From a bacterium HR15 (GTDB lineage Bacteria; Armatimonadota; Fimbriimonadia; Fimbriimonadales; GBS-DC), in the NCBI GenBank assembly GCA_002898555.1, contig BEHR01000005.1, positions 48,081-112,080 on the forward strand: 64,000 bases of DNA, read 5' to 3'. Every line of letters starts with the position of its first letter. Position 1 is the first letter of the stretch. A program made the position numbers and the translations under genes. The notes under the pieces are model-generated. The model did not search any database. It saw nothing but the letters and a program-made list of their open reading frames with translations, and was not told the origin of the DNA. Below are positions 42,295-50,189 of this stretch, one piece after another.

Positions 42295-42657
42295 GTGAGC
42301 TGGATTGGGTCTCTGGACCAGATGATTGAGTTCTGCGCGCGACAGACCGTGATCGGTGCAATACTATTTAGCCTATTCTGGTTAGTAGCGGGATGGAAAG
42401 ATTATCGACTGCGGCGTTCGCTGCAACATCCCTATTTCTGGTGGCGAGCCATCTTGGATTTTGCGGTTCCTCTCTATCTACTCATGGTCATCTTGCTCAA
42501 CAAGCTTTGCGGGATTTCGCTGGGTTGGCTAACCATAGCGCATGGTACTGTGATGGCTGTAGGCTTACAGGTTATAGGAGGGCTGTCAGCACGCATAATA
42601 ATGAATGATTTTAGCGGGGATGAAGGAGGCGATAGTGGACACAAACCGTTCCGGTGA
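42295..42657 (+). CDS. small membrane protein, function unknown
   Basis: A 120-residue protein with three hydrophobic segments (TVIGAILFSLFWLVAGW, AILDFAVPLYLLMVILL, GTVMAVGLQVIGGLSA). It starts with GTG after GGAGGTGTGGTAG and directly follows a degenerate Rhs scrap at 42235-42254. It may be another orphan immunity protein, but this rests on position only. The stop overlaps the next start. Confidence 0.45.
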   Translation: MSWIGSLDQMIEFCARQTVIGAILFSLFWLVAGWKDYRLRRSLQHPYFWWRAILDFAVPLYLLMVILLNKLCGISLGWLTIAHGTVMAVGLQVIGGLSARIIMNDFSGDEGGDSGHKPFR

Positions 42658-42875
42658 CCGTGTCGCTCAGAAAGACATGGTCAGTGCAAGAGGCGGCTGG
42701 GATTAGCACGGTATTGCGTCAGGCGGGACAACCAATAGAGGAGGCGGTTGTGCGGATAGCGGGGACAGCGCGGGCACACGGGTTAGTAGTGATTAACCAT
42801 AATGTGCGTCATTTTAGTCGGAGGGAGGGGTTGGAGATGGCGGATTGGTTAGCGGTGGAAGGGCTGCAACGGTGA
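42654..42875 (+). pseudogene. C-terminal PIN-domain (VapC) fragment
   Basis: Residues 35-73 read IAGTARAHGLVVINHNVRHF then SRREGLEMADWL, the last third of VapC PIN nucleases with the late conserved Asp/Asn region. The first ~85 residues of a PIN domain, including the first catalytic Asp, are missing and are replaced by unrelated sequence. It is probably inactive. Confidence 0.65.
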
Positions 42876-42904
42876 TTATGCGAGATGACACGCGAGACAC
42901 TAGG

Positions 42905-42949
42905 ATTGAGCCCCGCCAGAAATGCGGAAGTGTCTATATAGACGCTCAT
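42905..42949 (-). pseudogene. N-terminal VapC stub
   Basis: From the ATG at 42949 the frame reads MSVYIDTSAFLAGLNPS, the first strand of a PIN domain with its first catalytic Asp. It then loses similarity near 42905, where the oppositely oriented PIN fragment begins. It overlaps the antitoxin stop as in intact vapBC pairs, so this is a beheaded toxin. Confidence 0.6.
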
Positions 42950-43182
42950 GGCTCTTCGGCAAAGTAGACATCGTGCCGTTGTGCCAAGTCGGGTTCTGCT
43001 GGAAAGCGTCCCACAACCGATAGAGCGCGCTGTTTGCGTTCCTCCCACGCATCGGTGGATGGCGTTTGTAGCAATCGCTCAATCGCCTCCGCGATGAGTT
43101 CGGCGACGCTTTTCTGTTGCTGCTGTGCCAGTTGGCTCAGTTGCTGCCACTGCGTGGGTGTCAGTTCGATCTCGGTTTTCAT
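42946..43182 (-). CDS. VapB-like antitoxin (ribbon-helix-helix type)
   Basis: A 78-residue protein: TEIELTPTQWQQLSQLAQQQ then QKSVAELIAEAIERLLQ, a ribbon-helix-helix DNA-binding segment, followed by a charged tail (ALSVVGRFPAEPDLAQRHDV) typical of VapB tails that bind the toxin. The toxin that should follow is truncated after ~17 codons, so this antitoxin is an orphan. GGAGGTAACC precedes the ATG. Confidence 0.7.
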   Translation of the reverse strand: MKTEIELTPTQWQQLSQLAQQQQKSVAELIAEAIERLLQTPSTDAWEERKQRALSVVGRFPAEPDLAQRHDVYFAEEP

Positions 43183-43233
43183 TGGTTACCTCCGCAAAGA
43201 TTATACCTTTGCCAATGGGGTTTGTCGCAGCGT

Positions 43234-43299
43234 GCAGCGGAGTCGGGTACACTTGTTAGGTGGTAGAGGGATAGAGGTGGTGGTGGCGATAAACCATGA
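43234..43299 (+). repeat. 66-bp Rhs-derived direct repeat, right copy
   Basis: 63 of 66 bases match 39895-39960, in the same orientation. It has no flanking Rhs frame, so it marks the right limit of the accessory island. Confidence 0.85.
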
Positions 43300-43360
43300 G
43301 GGCACCCATGTAGGTCAGAGGGAGATTTCGTCCCGCGCGACGAGAGAGGGTAAACAAGCA

Positions 43361-43386
43361 GTTCCCCCTTGTGGGCAAGGGGGAAC
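43361..43386. repeat. GTTCCCCCTT inverted repeat
   Basis: Arms GTTCCCCCTT and AAGGGGGAAC form a perfect 10-bp stem around GTGGGC. It is related to the hairpin at 5552-5579 and could end transcription of the minus-strand gene stopping at 43422. Confidence 0.6.
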
Positions 43387-43421
43387 CTAAAGGAGAGGGT
43401 TTCTGGAGATGCTTTATCCGC

Positions 43422-43952
43422 CTATTGTTTCCACTTGATCGTGCAGCCGATAGGCGGTGTCTGGGAGTAATGAGGCACCTCGTTGTTTAGCAGGGCAATA
43501 ATCGCATCTCGCACGAACTCCTGCTTCACTTGATCAGGGTGTTCCCAGTTATCGTCGAATCGACCGTGATATTTCAGCTCACGCTCCTCGTCGAACACAA
43601 AGAACTCGGGTGTGCGCGTCGCTTGATAGGCATGCGCCACGCTCTGCGTCTCGTCGAACAGGTAGGGGAAGGGATAGCCCTTTTCCTGGGCACGCTCCTT
43701 CATCTTCTCGAAGCTGTCCTCGGGATACTGAGTCGGATCGTTCGAATTGATGGCGACGAACGCCACACGGTCACCAAACTCTTTCGCCAGCGCAATCACC
43801 CGATCTTCATACGCCTTCACATAGGGGCAGTGATTGCACCAGAAGAAGAGCACCAGCACCGGCTTATCCGCGAAATCCTTCAGCGAGTAGGTCTTGCCAT
43901 CGACACCTGGCAGCGAGAAGTCATAAGCCGAATGACCGATCTCAAGTGCCAT
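43422..43952 (-). CDS. thioredoxin-like (AhpC/TSA superfamily) protein
   Basis: A 176-residue cytoplasmic protein with a thioredoxin-type redox fold: VLVLFFWCNHCPYVKAYEDR has Cys39 and Cys42 (C-N-H-C), followed by FVAINSNDPTQYPEDSFEKM and TPEFFVFDEE. Members of this family act as thiol oxidoreductases of uncertain partner. The C-terminus ends PPIGCTIKWKQ, and the same GCTIK ending appears in the second half of the fusion protein at 57151-58233. It overlaps the upstream gene by 11 bp, so the two are cotranscribed. Confidence 0.85.
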   Translation of the reverse strand: MALEIGHSAYDFSLPGVDGKTYSLKDFADKPVLVLFFWCNHCPYVKAYEDRVIALAKEFGDRVAFVAINSNDPTQYPEDSFEKMKERAQEKGYPFPYLFDETQSVAHAYQATRTPEFFVFDEERELKYHGRFDDNWEHPDQVKQEFVRDAIIALLNNEVPHYSQTPPIGCTIKWKQ

Positions 43953-44271
43953 CGTTGCTCACCTCCTTCGCCTGACGGATCGCCTGCCGAATCATCGTGA
44001 GCGAAGGCAAGGGCGACAAGCGACCGTCTTCGTGGATGAAAGTGCGGCAGGTCAGGCGGTATGGCAGTTCGGGATGGGGATCGACCTCGATGCCCTCAAT
44101 CCGGATCGTGGGCGAGCCGATGAAGCGATGGGCTTCCGCCTGTGCCTGCGTGTCGATGCGGATAATCTCAACGGGCGCGTCAATGCCTTCCATTCGCAGC
44201 GCCTCTTGCAACAGTTCCAGTGCCCGCTCGTGGGAGGGGCACTCCGGATAGTAAAGCAGTTCAATCCGCAT
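43942..44271 (-). CDS. small thioredoxin-fold protein
   Basis: A 109-residue protein beginning MRIELLYYPECPSHERALEL, with Cys11 in a C-P-S-H motif, then FIGSPTIRIEGIEVDPH (the cis-Pro loop of thioredoxin folds) and a further Cys in YRLTCRTF. Similar small proteins occur near mercury or redox genes, but the partner is unknown. It is the first gene of a pair with the thioredoxin-like protein downstream. GGAGGTGCG precedes the ATG. Confidence 0.75.
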   Translation of the reverse strand: MRIELLYYPECPSHERALELLQEALRMEGIDAPVEIIRIDTQAQAEAHRFIGSPTIRIEGIEVDPHPELPYRLTCRTFIHEDGRLSPLPSLTMIRQAIRQAKEVSNDGT

Positions 44272-44364
44272 CGCGCACCTCCATGCTTATTTTACCCCAC
44301 GACCTGGCGGGAAACTTCCTGCCGAGCCGTTGAAGGATGTTCTTTCGGCTCGCTGGGAGCCCCG

Positions 44365-44415
44365 TCCTCCTTTTTGGTTTTTGGGCTACCCCGGAAAAGA
44401 AAATTTTGCACACAG
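44365..44415. repeat. dispersed mosaic repeat (copy 2)
   Basis: TTTGGGCTACCCC followed by GGAAAAGAAAATTTTGCACA matches the reverse complement of the core of the element at 55561-55787. It lies between two minus-strand genes. Confidence 0.6.
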
Positions 44416-44455
44416 ATCTGCCCCCTACACACTGGGAGGCTCGCTCCCGTTCTTC

Positions 44456-46192
44456 CTATAACACGCCCAGCCACTGGGCCACGGCGTCGGTCAGCATGCG
44501 GCTGCCATCAGGTCGTGTGGTCAGTGTGCCCAGCACCGCCACTCGATCCTCCCTCAGCCAAGGCAGTGCCTGCTCGCGCAGCTGTACTTCGAGGGTGTGC
44601 TCACCGAGCAGTTCACCAATCTGCAGGGGTTGATCAGGGCTGAGGGTGTCATTCAGCACGCGCTTGGGCATCAGCAGCACGCGCGTGCCGTCGGGCAGGT
44701 CGTTCAGGCTTTTTAGCCGACGCAGGGGCAAAGCATCGGTTTCGCCCAGCAGCCAGTGCAGCGCGGTGGTCAAGCCGGGCGTGATGACCACGGTCTGTGT
44801 CTGCGCGGCAGGCAACCCCTCCGCCCGCACCACCACACTGTAGACCCCCGGCTCCAGATGGACAAAGGCATAAAATCCTGTGCCATCCGTTTGCATTTGG
44901 CGTATGCGCGTGCCGTGCCGATAGAGTTCGACCGTTGCACCATCCACCCAGCTTAGATCACGCGCCTTCAGCACGGTGCCCATCAGATGCCCGCGCGTCG
45001 GGTGGTGCTTCCACTCCATCGGTGGTGTGGGAACCCATTCGGGGAAGGCACGCTCGCCCAGAAGCTGATAAAAGCCCTCCTCATAACGGCGTGCGCCACC
45101 CTCAGTGCCGTTACCGCTGGTCGCTGCGTAGGAGAAAAAGTTCACCCCCATCAGGCGATTGCCTTTTGGGGAGGGTGCGCGCGCAATCTCTATCTGCTGC
45201 AAAGTGTTCTCCCAGCTATTTAGGTAATTGCCGATACCCGCCACTCCATGCCGACCGTACTGGTGGTCTTTCAGGAAGGTCACCCAGTTCAGGTAGAAGC
45301 GGGCGCGTTCAGGATTCGCCTGATTGTAGTAAATCATCGGGATAGCCATATCGAGGATGCCCTCTTCCAGCCAGCCGCGCCAATCTTGAAACACACGGCT
45401 GTGTGCGCTGCGGTTCACCCAGTCGTCGGTGTCGCGCGGTCCGTCGCCCCAGGTGATGAGCGCGGCACTGATTTTGACTTGGGGCTTGATCGCCGCCGCG
45501 TTCGCATAGACCTTGCGCACGATAGCCGTCACCTGGTCGCGCCGCCACTGCTTCCAGAGCGGATCAGTAGGCTCAGGCTTGCCTGTACGCCCGTAACGAC
45601 GATTGAACCGTTCCACACTCACCGGATTATAGCCCCAGTTCTCGCCCGTGTAGCGAATGTAGTCAAAGTGCAGTCCGTCGATGTCGTAGCGGCGGATGAT
45701 GTCGAGAGCGACACGAGTGAAAAAGGCGTTCGCCAGCGGATGCCCCCAATCCATGCCGTAGCCCACTTCCGTGACGCGCTCGCCCTGAAGGTTCTCTGTC
45801 TGGATCTCAGGGAAGCGGTTCAACACATGCTTAGGGTCTGCTGGCCAACCATTGCCTGGCCAGATGGGATGGCAGTTGACCCACACATGCACTTCGATGG
45901 GGGGCTGCATGCCGTGCGCCTTTTCGATAAGATATGCCAGCGCATCGAAGCCGGGCTGCTGGTTTGTGGCGAACGGTTCGAAGGGTGAGAGGTAGTGCGC
46001 ATCGCCACGCTTACGCATCTGCACGATGACGGCATTCATGTTGGCTGTACGCACACGCCGTAAGAGCGTATCCACCTCTTCGGGTGTGTGAAAGCCCTCG
46101 TTAAAACCATCGACCCAGAACCCACGAAACTCTGCCTGTGCGCCTGCTATCGCCATCGTCCCTGTTAGGAGCAGCCACCATCCCTGTCGCAT
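44456..46192 (-). CDS. secreted GHL10 (DUF187/FenI-type) glycoside hydrolase-like protein
   Basis: A 578-residue protein with a signal peptide (WWLLLTGTMAIAGAQA). Residues ~20-390 form a barrel with EFRGFWVDGFNEGFHTPEEV at the start, then VIVQMRKRGDAHYLSPFEPF, VHVWVNCHPIW and DGLHFDYIRY, the hallmarks of glycosyl-hydrolase-like family 10. Residues ~400-470 form a carboxypeptidase-regulatory-like beta domain (VDGATVELYRHGTRIRQMQT). The exact substrate of this family is unresolved; peptidoglycan or surface-polysaccharide degradation is plausible. The last ~100 residues are unassigned. Confidence 0.82.
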   Translation of the reverse strand: MRQGWWLLLTGTMAIAGAQAEFRGFWVDGFNEGFHTPEEVDTLLRRVRTANMNAVIVQMRKRGDAHYLSPFEPFATNQQPGFDALAYLIEKAHGMQPPIEVHVWVNCHPIWPGNGWPADPKHVLNRFPEIQTENLQGERVTEVGYGMDWGHPLANAFFTRVALDIIRRYDIDGLHFDYIRYTGENWGYNPVSVERFNRRYGRTGKPEPTDPLWKQWRRDQVTAIVRKVYANAAAIKPQVKISAALITWGDGPRDTDDWVNRSAHSRVFQDWRGWLEEGILDMAIPMIYYNQANPERARFYLNWVTFLKDHQYGRHGVAGIGNYLNSWENTLQQIEIARAPSPKGNRLMGVNFFSYAATSGNGTEGGARRYEEGFYQLLGERAFPEWVPTPPMEWKHHPTRGHLMGTVLKARDLSWVDGATVELYRHGTRIRQMQTDGTGFYAFVHLEPGVYSVVVRAEGLPAAQTQTVVITPGLTTALHWLLGETDALPLRRLKSLNDLPDGTRVLLMPKRVLNDTLSPDQPLQIGELLGEHTLEVQLREQALPWLREDRVAVLGTLTTRPDGSRMLTDAVAQWLGVL

Positions 46193-46207
46193 AGGTGCAT
46201 TTTACCT

Positions 46208-46723
46208 TCAGGTGGTGAACCGCTCCTTGATGGCGGGGCGCGTCAGCACAATCAGCACCACCACCGGGTAGATAATCGAGACGGCTGCCCCAAGAAATCC
46301 ACCGATAAGACCACCTGCCATCGCTGCACCTGCCTCTGGGGTGCTACCCAGCACCCTCTGTTGAATGGAGTTCATCACAGTAAAGGCGAGCACCAGCGAT
46401 ACCAGTGTCCACAGAATCGCGATAACGCTGTAGACTATCATCAAGTTGTAACCCAGTGGCGACATTCGAAGGAGCATGATCGCGCTCACCAATAATGCAA
46501 TCGCCAGAACTACCCCGACCAGGGACTGCAGCACCGTCAGTCGCATATAGGTCGGGTCCTTTAGTAGTTGCATTTGCGGACTCTGAGCATCTGGCGGCGC
46601 CATTTCTGCGAATGTGCCAGCTAATGGTCCTGCAGCCAGCCCGCATAAACCGCCGCACAGTCCCAGTATGCCGAGTACTATCCCGATCACACCAATTACT
46701 GTCACCGCTGTTGGTCTTGACAT
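46208..46723 (-). CDS. four-helix membrane protein, function unknown
   Basis: A 171-residue protein with four predicted transmembrane segments: VTVIGVIGIVLGILGLCGGL, a long second segment near LVGVVLAIALLVSAIMLL, then IVYSVIAILWTLVSLVLAF and IIYPVVVLIVLT. A cytoplasmic ligand-binding domain is absent. The pattern is common in uncharacterised Armatimonadota and Planctomycete proteins. The start at 46723 follows GGGAGGTGCGAT. It is divergent from the zinc-ribbon gene with ~80 bp between them. Confidence 0.65.
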   Translation of the reverse strand: MSRPTAVTVIGVIGIVLGILGLCGGLCGLAAGPLAGTFAEMAPPDAQSPQMQLLKDPTYMRLTVLQSLVGVVLAIALLVSAIMLLRMSPLGYNLMIVYSVIAILWTLVSLVLAFTVMNSIQQRVLGSTPEAGAAMAGGLIGGFLGAAVSIIYPVVVLIVLTRPAIKERFTT

Positions 46724-46803
46724 ATCGCACCTCCCAGACGGGCTTTGGATTCGCACCATCGAGGTAGACTCCTGCTCGAATGGGGGCTGCGAAATTGAGA
46801 GGT

Positions 46804-47883
46804 ATGGAGCCAATCGGTTATGTGGTACACGAAATTGGTTGCACGACCTGTGGGGCAGGTTGCAGCCCTATCGAGATATACTGCCCGCGTTGTGGCAGCG
46901 ATCCCTTGGAAGGCATGGGCTACTTAATTGGTCCCCTTGCGCGGGGGCAGTTCTATCGGATGGTGGGCATTCGGCTGCTCGTTGTGGGATTGCTCTGGGG
47001 TGTGGTGCTGATCAAGGAAGGAGCTATACGCTCGCATGAGTTCACTTTGTTGGACACGCTGGCCTGGGTTGTGGTGTTGCTTATCGCCCTGGTGCTGTCG
47101 GGCTTTCTCCGCACGGTGTGGCAGCTGTGGCGGCTCACGCGCATGCGCCTCGTGATCAATAGCGCGGGTCTGGTGCTTTTTTATGGGGGTCATGGGCGCA
47201 TCTATCTGGATCAGATGGATTGGGGTGAACTGGCGCCGCCTTTACCGGAACGGAGTCACTGGCTCCTGAAACTGTTTCGAGCGATTGGGCATCTGATGGC
47301 GGTCGGGGGTTTCCATGGGTTGGCGTTGCTTATCCCGGAGCCACTGAAGGAGGTGCGCCTGCACAGTCGGGTGAACCCCATGCGGTGCTGGTCTATCCCG
47401 CTGAGTCCTGCTCTGCAGCTGCCCGTGCACACGCTGACCCTGCTGGCGGTGCATGCTTTGCCCCATTGGCTTGCCAGTGGTCAGGTGCGGTTAGAGCCGG
47501 GCTATGAGCCAACGCCTGAACGCCCCTTTCTGGTGTTGGATTTGGACCGCCGCGTACTGCGTGCCTATGCTTTTCGGGAGGTGCTGCTGGACGATGCCTA
47601 CATCGAACCCCCCATGCGACCAGTGGGCGTACCCCTTTATGAGGAACCGCGCCCCGAATCGATCAATCCGGATGGCACGCGCGTGGAACTTGACCATACT
47701 CTGGAACCAGAAAGGGCATTTGACGAGGTGTCTTCAGTACGCCCACCTGCCTTCGCCATGCCTTATGGAAAGCACTACTGGCTCCGCGCGGACTGGAACT
47801 TGATCCCGCTGATTGAATCGCGTCGCCGTGCCAGTGAGATTGCCAGTTCCAGCCCTTCTCCCTCGGAACACTCGCAAGCCTAA
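46804..47883 (+). CDS. membrane protein with N-terminal zinc ribbon
   Basis: A 359-residue protein. The N-terminus has CTTCGAGCSPIEIYCPRCGS, a zinc-ribbon-like Cys cluster. Two transmembrane segments follow (MVGIRLLVVGLLWGVVLI, LAWVVVLLIALVLSGFL), then a cytoplasmic beta-rich region (LVINSAGLVLFYGGHGRIYL) resembling a PH-like fold, and an acidic tail. No known function. An ATG at 46780 would add eight residues. Confidence 0.65.
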   Translation: MEPIGYVVHEIGCTTCGAGCSPIEIYCPRCGSDPLEGMGYLIGPLARGQFYRMVGIRLLVVGLLWGVVLIKEGAIRSHEFTLLDTLAWVVVLLIALVLSGFLRTVWQLWRLTRMRLVINSAGLVLFYGGHGRIYLDQMDWGELAPPLPERSHWLLKLFRAIGHLMAVGGFHGLALLIPEPLKEVRLHSRVNPMRCWSIPLSPALQLPVHTLTLLAVHALPHWLASGQVRLEPGYEPTPERPFLVLDLDRRVLRAYAFREVLLDDAYIEPPMRPVGVPLYEEPRPESINPDGTRVELDHTLEPERAFDEVSSVRPPAFAMPYGKHYWLRADWNLIPLIESRRRASEIASSSPSPSEHSQA

Positions 47884-47969
47884 CAGCCCATCGCTCCTGC
47901 TTTGGCACACCCGTTGCTCCCTTGAAAGCAGCAGGCAACGCCTGCATTCAAAAACAGGAGGTGTCAACA

Positions 47970-48683
47970 ATGCTCAAGGGAACGATGGGTAAATGGATCG
48001 GATTGTGCGGTCTTGCTGCGTGGATGAGCTGGCACACTGCTTACGCCAGCGATCCCCAGTTCAACGCGGAGAAGATAGCGTTGCTGGGCACGATTACCCT
48101 GCGCATCACCACGGTCTCGCCTGGCGCCAATACCCAAATTCTTTACAACGGCAACCCATTGAATGTGAAGGCAGGGCAGTATCAGGTGGTCATCACGAGC
48201 GCCAGCTTGGCATCGGGGGTGGTACTTACTAACACGGCGTTCTGCGTTGACCTGGACCACTGGATGACGCTCAACCGAGACTACACCTACCAGGTCTGGT
48301 GGGCGCAGGGACGCGCAGGCGCGCTGCTCTCGCTGCAAAATACCTTTCTCACAGGAGCAGACCTCGGGAAAAAGGGAGCCGGCTTCCAAGTGGCTATGTG
48401 GGAGATTGCCTATGACCATGTGCTGGGCAATGGCGATAATCTGAATGGCGGCGTGTTTAAATATTCTGCCAGCACCCCCATTAAGAACTACGGCAATACC
48501 TTGCTCGCCAGCACGGTGGGGCAGTCAGCCCCTTACTTCTACTTGCGCGCGCTCGGAGATGGCTCGCGCCGAGGACAGGATCTGGTGATGATGGTGCCAG
48601 AGCCGAGTGCACTGATCGCGCTGGGCACCGGGCTGATGGGACTCCTCGCCCATCGACGCCGTAGAAAGGCAAGAGGCGAGTAG
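47970..48683 (+). CDS. PEP-CTERM sorting-domain protein
   Basis: A 237-residue exported protein with a signal peptide (WIGLCGLAAWMSWHTAYA). It ends VPEPSALIALGTGLMGLLAH then RRRRKARGE, the PEP motif, helix and basic cluster read by exosortase. The body contains FCVDLDHWMTLNRDYTYQVW and GFQVAMWEIAYD, seen in other PEP-CTERM surface proteins of unknown role. The ATG at 47970 follows ACAGGAGGTGTCAACA. Heptanucleotide repeats begin at its 3' end and extend past the stop. Confidence 0.88.
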   Translation: MLKGTMGKWIGLCGLAAWMSWHTAYASDPQFNAEKIALLGTITLRITTVSPGANTQILYNGNPLNVKAGQYQVVITSASLASGVVLTNTAFCVDLDHWMTLNRDYTYQVWWAQGRAGALLSLQNTFLTGADLGKKGAGFQVAMWEIAYDHVLGNGDNLNGGVFKYSASTPIKNYGNTLLASTVGQSAPYFYLRALGDGSRRGQDLVMMVPEPSALIALGTGLMGLLAHRRRRKARGE

Positions 48684-48733
48684 CGAGTGGTGAGTAGCGA
48701 GTGGTGAGTAGAATCTATTCGCCACTCGCCTAT
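48675..48733. repeat. heptanucleotide repeat tract between PEP-CTERM gene and serS
   Basis: Units GCGAGTA, GCGAGTG, GTGAGTA, GCGAGTG, GTGAGTA are followed by ATTCGCC and ACTCGCC in the opposite sense, so the tract can fold back on itself. It is related to the tracts at 20575, 26785 and 37144. Confidence 0.75.
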
Positions 48734-48777
48734 CATTCCTCTCACACCTGGTGCCGAATCGAGGGTATCATTTTGTT

Positions 48778-50055
48778 ATGATTGACTATCGGCTGATTCG
48801 GAGTGAGCCAGAACGGGTGAAGCAGTCGCTGCAACATCGTGGCTATGCGGTGTCGATGGTGGATGAGTGGCTTGCCATCGATACACGCTGGCGCGAGTTG
48901 ACCACCCGAGTCGAGACGCTGACCGCTGAGCAGAACCGTGTGTCCAAAAAGATTCCGCAGCTCAAAAAGGCGGGGCAAGATGTGAGCGCACTCATTGCCG
49001 AAATGCGCACGCTGGGTGAGCAGATTAAGCAGCTGGAGCAGGAACGGCGTGAAGTGGAAGAACGGCGCGAGCAGATGCTCCTTATGTTCCCCAACATCCC
49101 GCATGAGACCACGCCGATCGGCGTGGACGCCAGCCAGAATGTGGAGGTACGGCGTGGCGGTACACCGCATCCGTTCGATTTCGAACCGCGCCCCCACTGG
49201 GAGATTGCCGAACGGCTGGGGCTGATCGATTTCGAACGAGGCGCAAAAATCAGCGGTAGCGGCTTCCATGTCTACATCGGGTTGGGCGCACGCCTGGAAC
49301 GCGCCCTCATTAACTTTATGCTGGATCTCCACACACGCGAGCATGGCTATCAAGAGGTCTTTCCGCCCTTTCTGGTGCGTCCCGAGGTGATGCAGGGCAC
49401 AGGGCAGCTGCCCAAGTTCGAGGAAGAGATGTACCGCTGTGCCGATGACCCGCTTTATCTGATTCCGACCGCCGAAGTGCCCGTGACCAACCTCTATCGC
49501 GAGGAGATTCTAAGCATCGAGCAGCTGCCCATCTATCTGGTCGCCTACTCCCCCTGCTTTCGGCGCGAGGCGGGTGCGGCGGGACGACTCACGCGCGGAC
49601 TGCTGCGCGTGCATCAGTTCAACAAGGTGGAACTGGTCAAGTTCACCACGCCCGAAACCTCCTATGAGGAGCATGAACGCCTGCTACGCGATGCCGAGAC
49701 GGTGCTACAACGGCTGGAATTGCCCTATCGCATTATGCTGCTGTGCACGGGCGATCTGGGCTTCGCAGCGGCAAAATGCTACGATCTGGAGGTGTGGTCG
49801 CCCGGCGTGCAGCAATGGCTGGAGGTCTCTTCCTGCAGCAATTTTGAAGACTTTCAGGCGCGTCGGGCGAATATTCGATTTCGCCGGGAACCGACCGCCA
49901 AGCCCGAATATGTGCACACGCTGAACGCTTCGGGCGTGGCGACCGCTCGTCTGATGGCAGCCCTGCTGGAGAACTATCAGCAAGCAGACGGCAGTGTGTT
50001 GATCCCCCATGCCCTGCGCCCTTACATGGAGGGTCTGGAACAAATAACCCCATAA
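48778..50055 (+). CDS. serS: seryl-tRNA synthetase
   Basis: A 425-residue class II synthetase that charges tRNA-Ser (and tRNA-Sec where present). The N-terminal coiled-coil arm (LTAEQNRVSKKIPQLKKAGQ) binds the tRNA long arm. Catalytic motif 2 is CFRREAGAAGRLTRGLLRVH, then NKVELVKF, and motif 3 is LNASGVATARLMAALLENYQ. The length is normal. The start at 48778 was chosen because the N-terminus MIDYRLIRSEPERVK matches the family. A terminator-like hairpin follows. Confidence 0.96.
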   Translation: MIDYRLIRSEPERVKQSLQHRGYAVSMVDEWLAIDTRWRELTTRVETLTAEQNRVSKKIPQLKKAGQDVSALIAEMRTLGEQIKQLEQERREVEERREQMLLMFPNIPHETTPIGVDASQNVEVRRGGTPHPFDFEPRPHWEIAERLGLIDFERGAKISGSGFHVYIGLGARLERALINFMLDLHTREHGYQEVFPPFLVRPEVMQGTGQLPKFEEEMYRCADDPLYLIPTAEVPVTNLYREEILSIEQLPIYLVAYSPCFRREAGAAGRLTRGLLRVHQFNKVELVKFTTPETSYEEHERLLRDAETVLQRLELPYRIMLLCTGDLGFAAAKCYDLEVWSPGVQQWLEVSSCSNFEDFQARRANIRFRREPTAKPEYVHTLNASGVATARLMAALLENYQQADGSVLIPHALRPYMEGLEQITP

Positions 50056-50073
50056 TCCTGCGGTTTTATCCCA

Positions 50074-50100
50074 AAATCCCGTATTTTTGCGGGGTTTTCC
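50074..50100 (+). terminator. probable terminator after serS
   Basis: ATCCCG and CGGGG flank a TATTTTTG loop and are followed by TTTT, ~20 bp after the serS stop. The stem is short. Confidence 0.5.
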
Positions 50101-50189
50101 TGTCCGCTTTTGGGCGGGTTTGGAGTCATTAATAGATAGGATGCCTGCGAGCGTCCCCAAAACCCTATGGCGAGGAGGTTGAATGCAAT

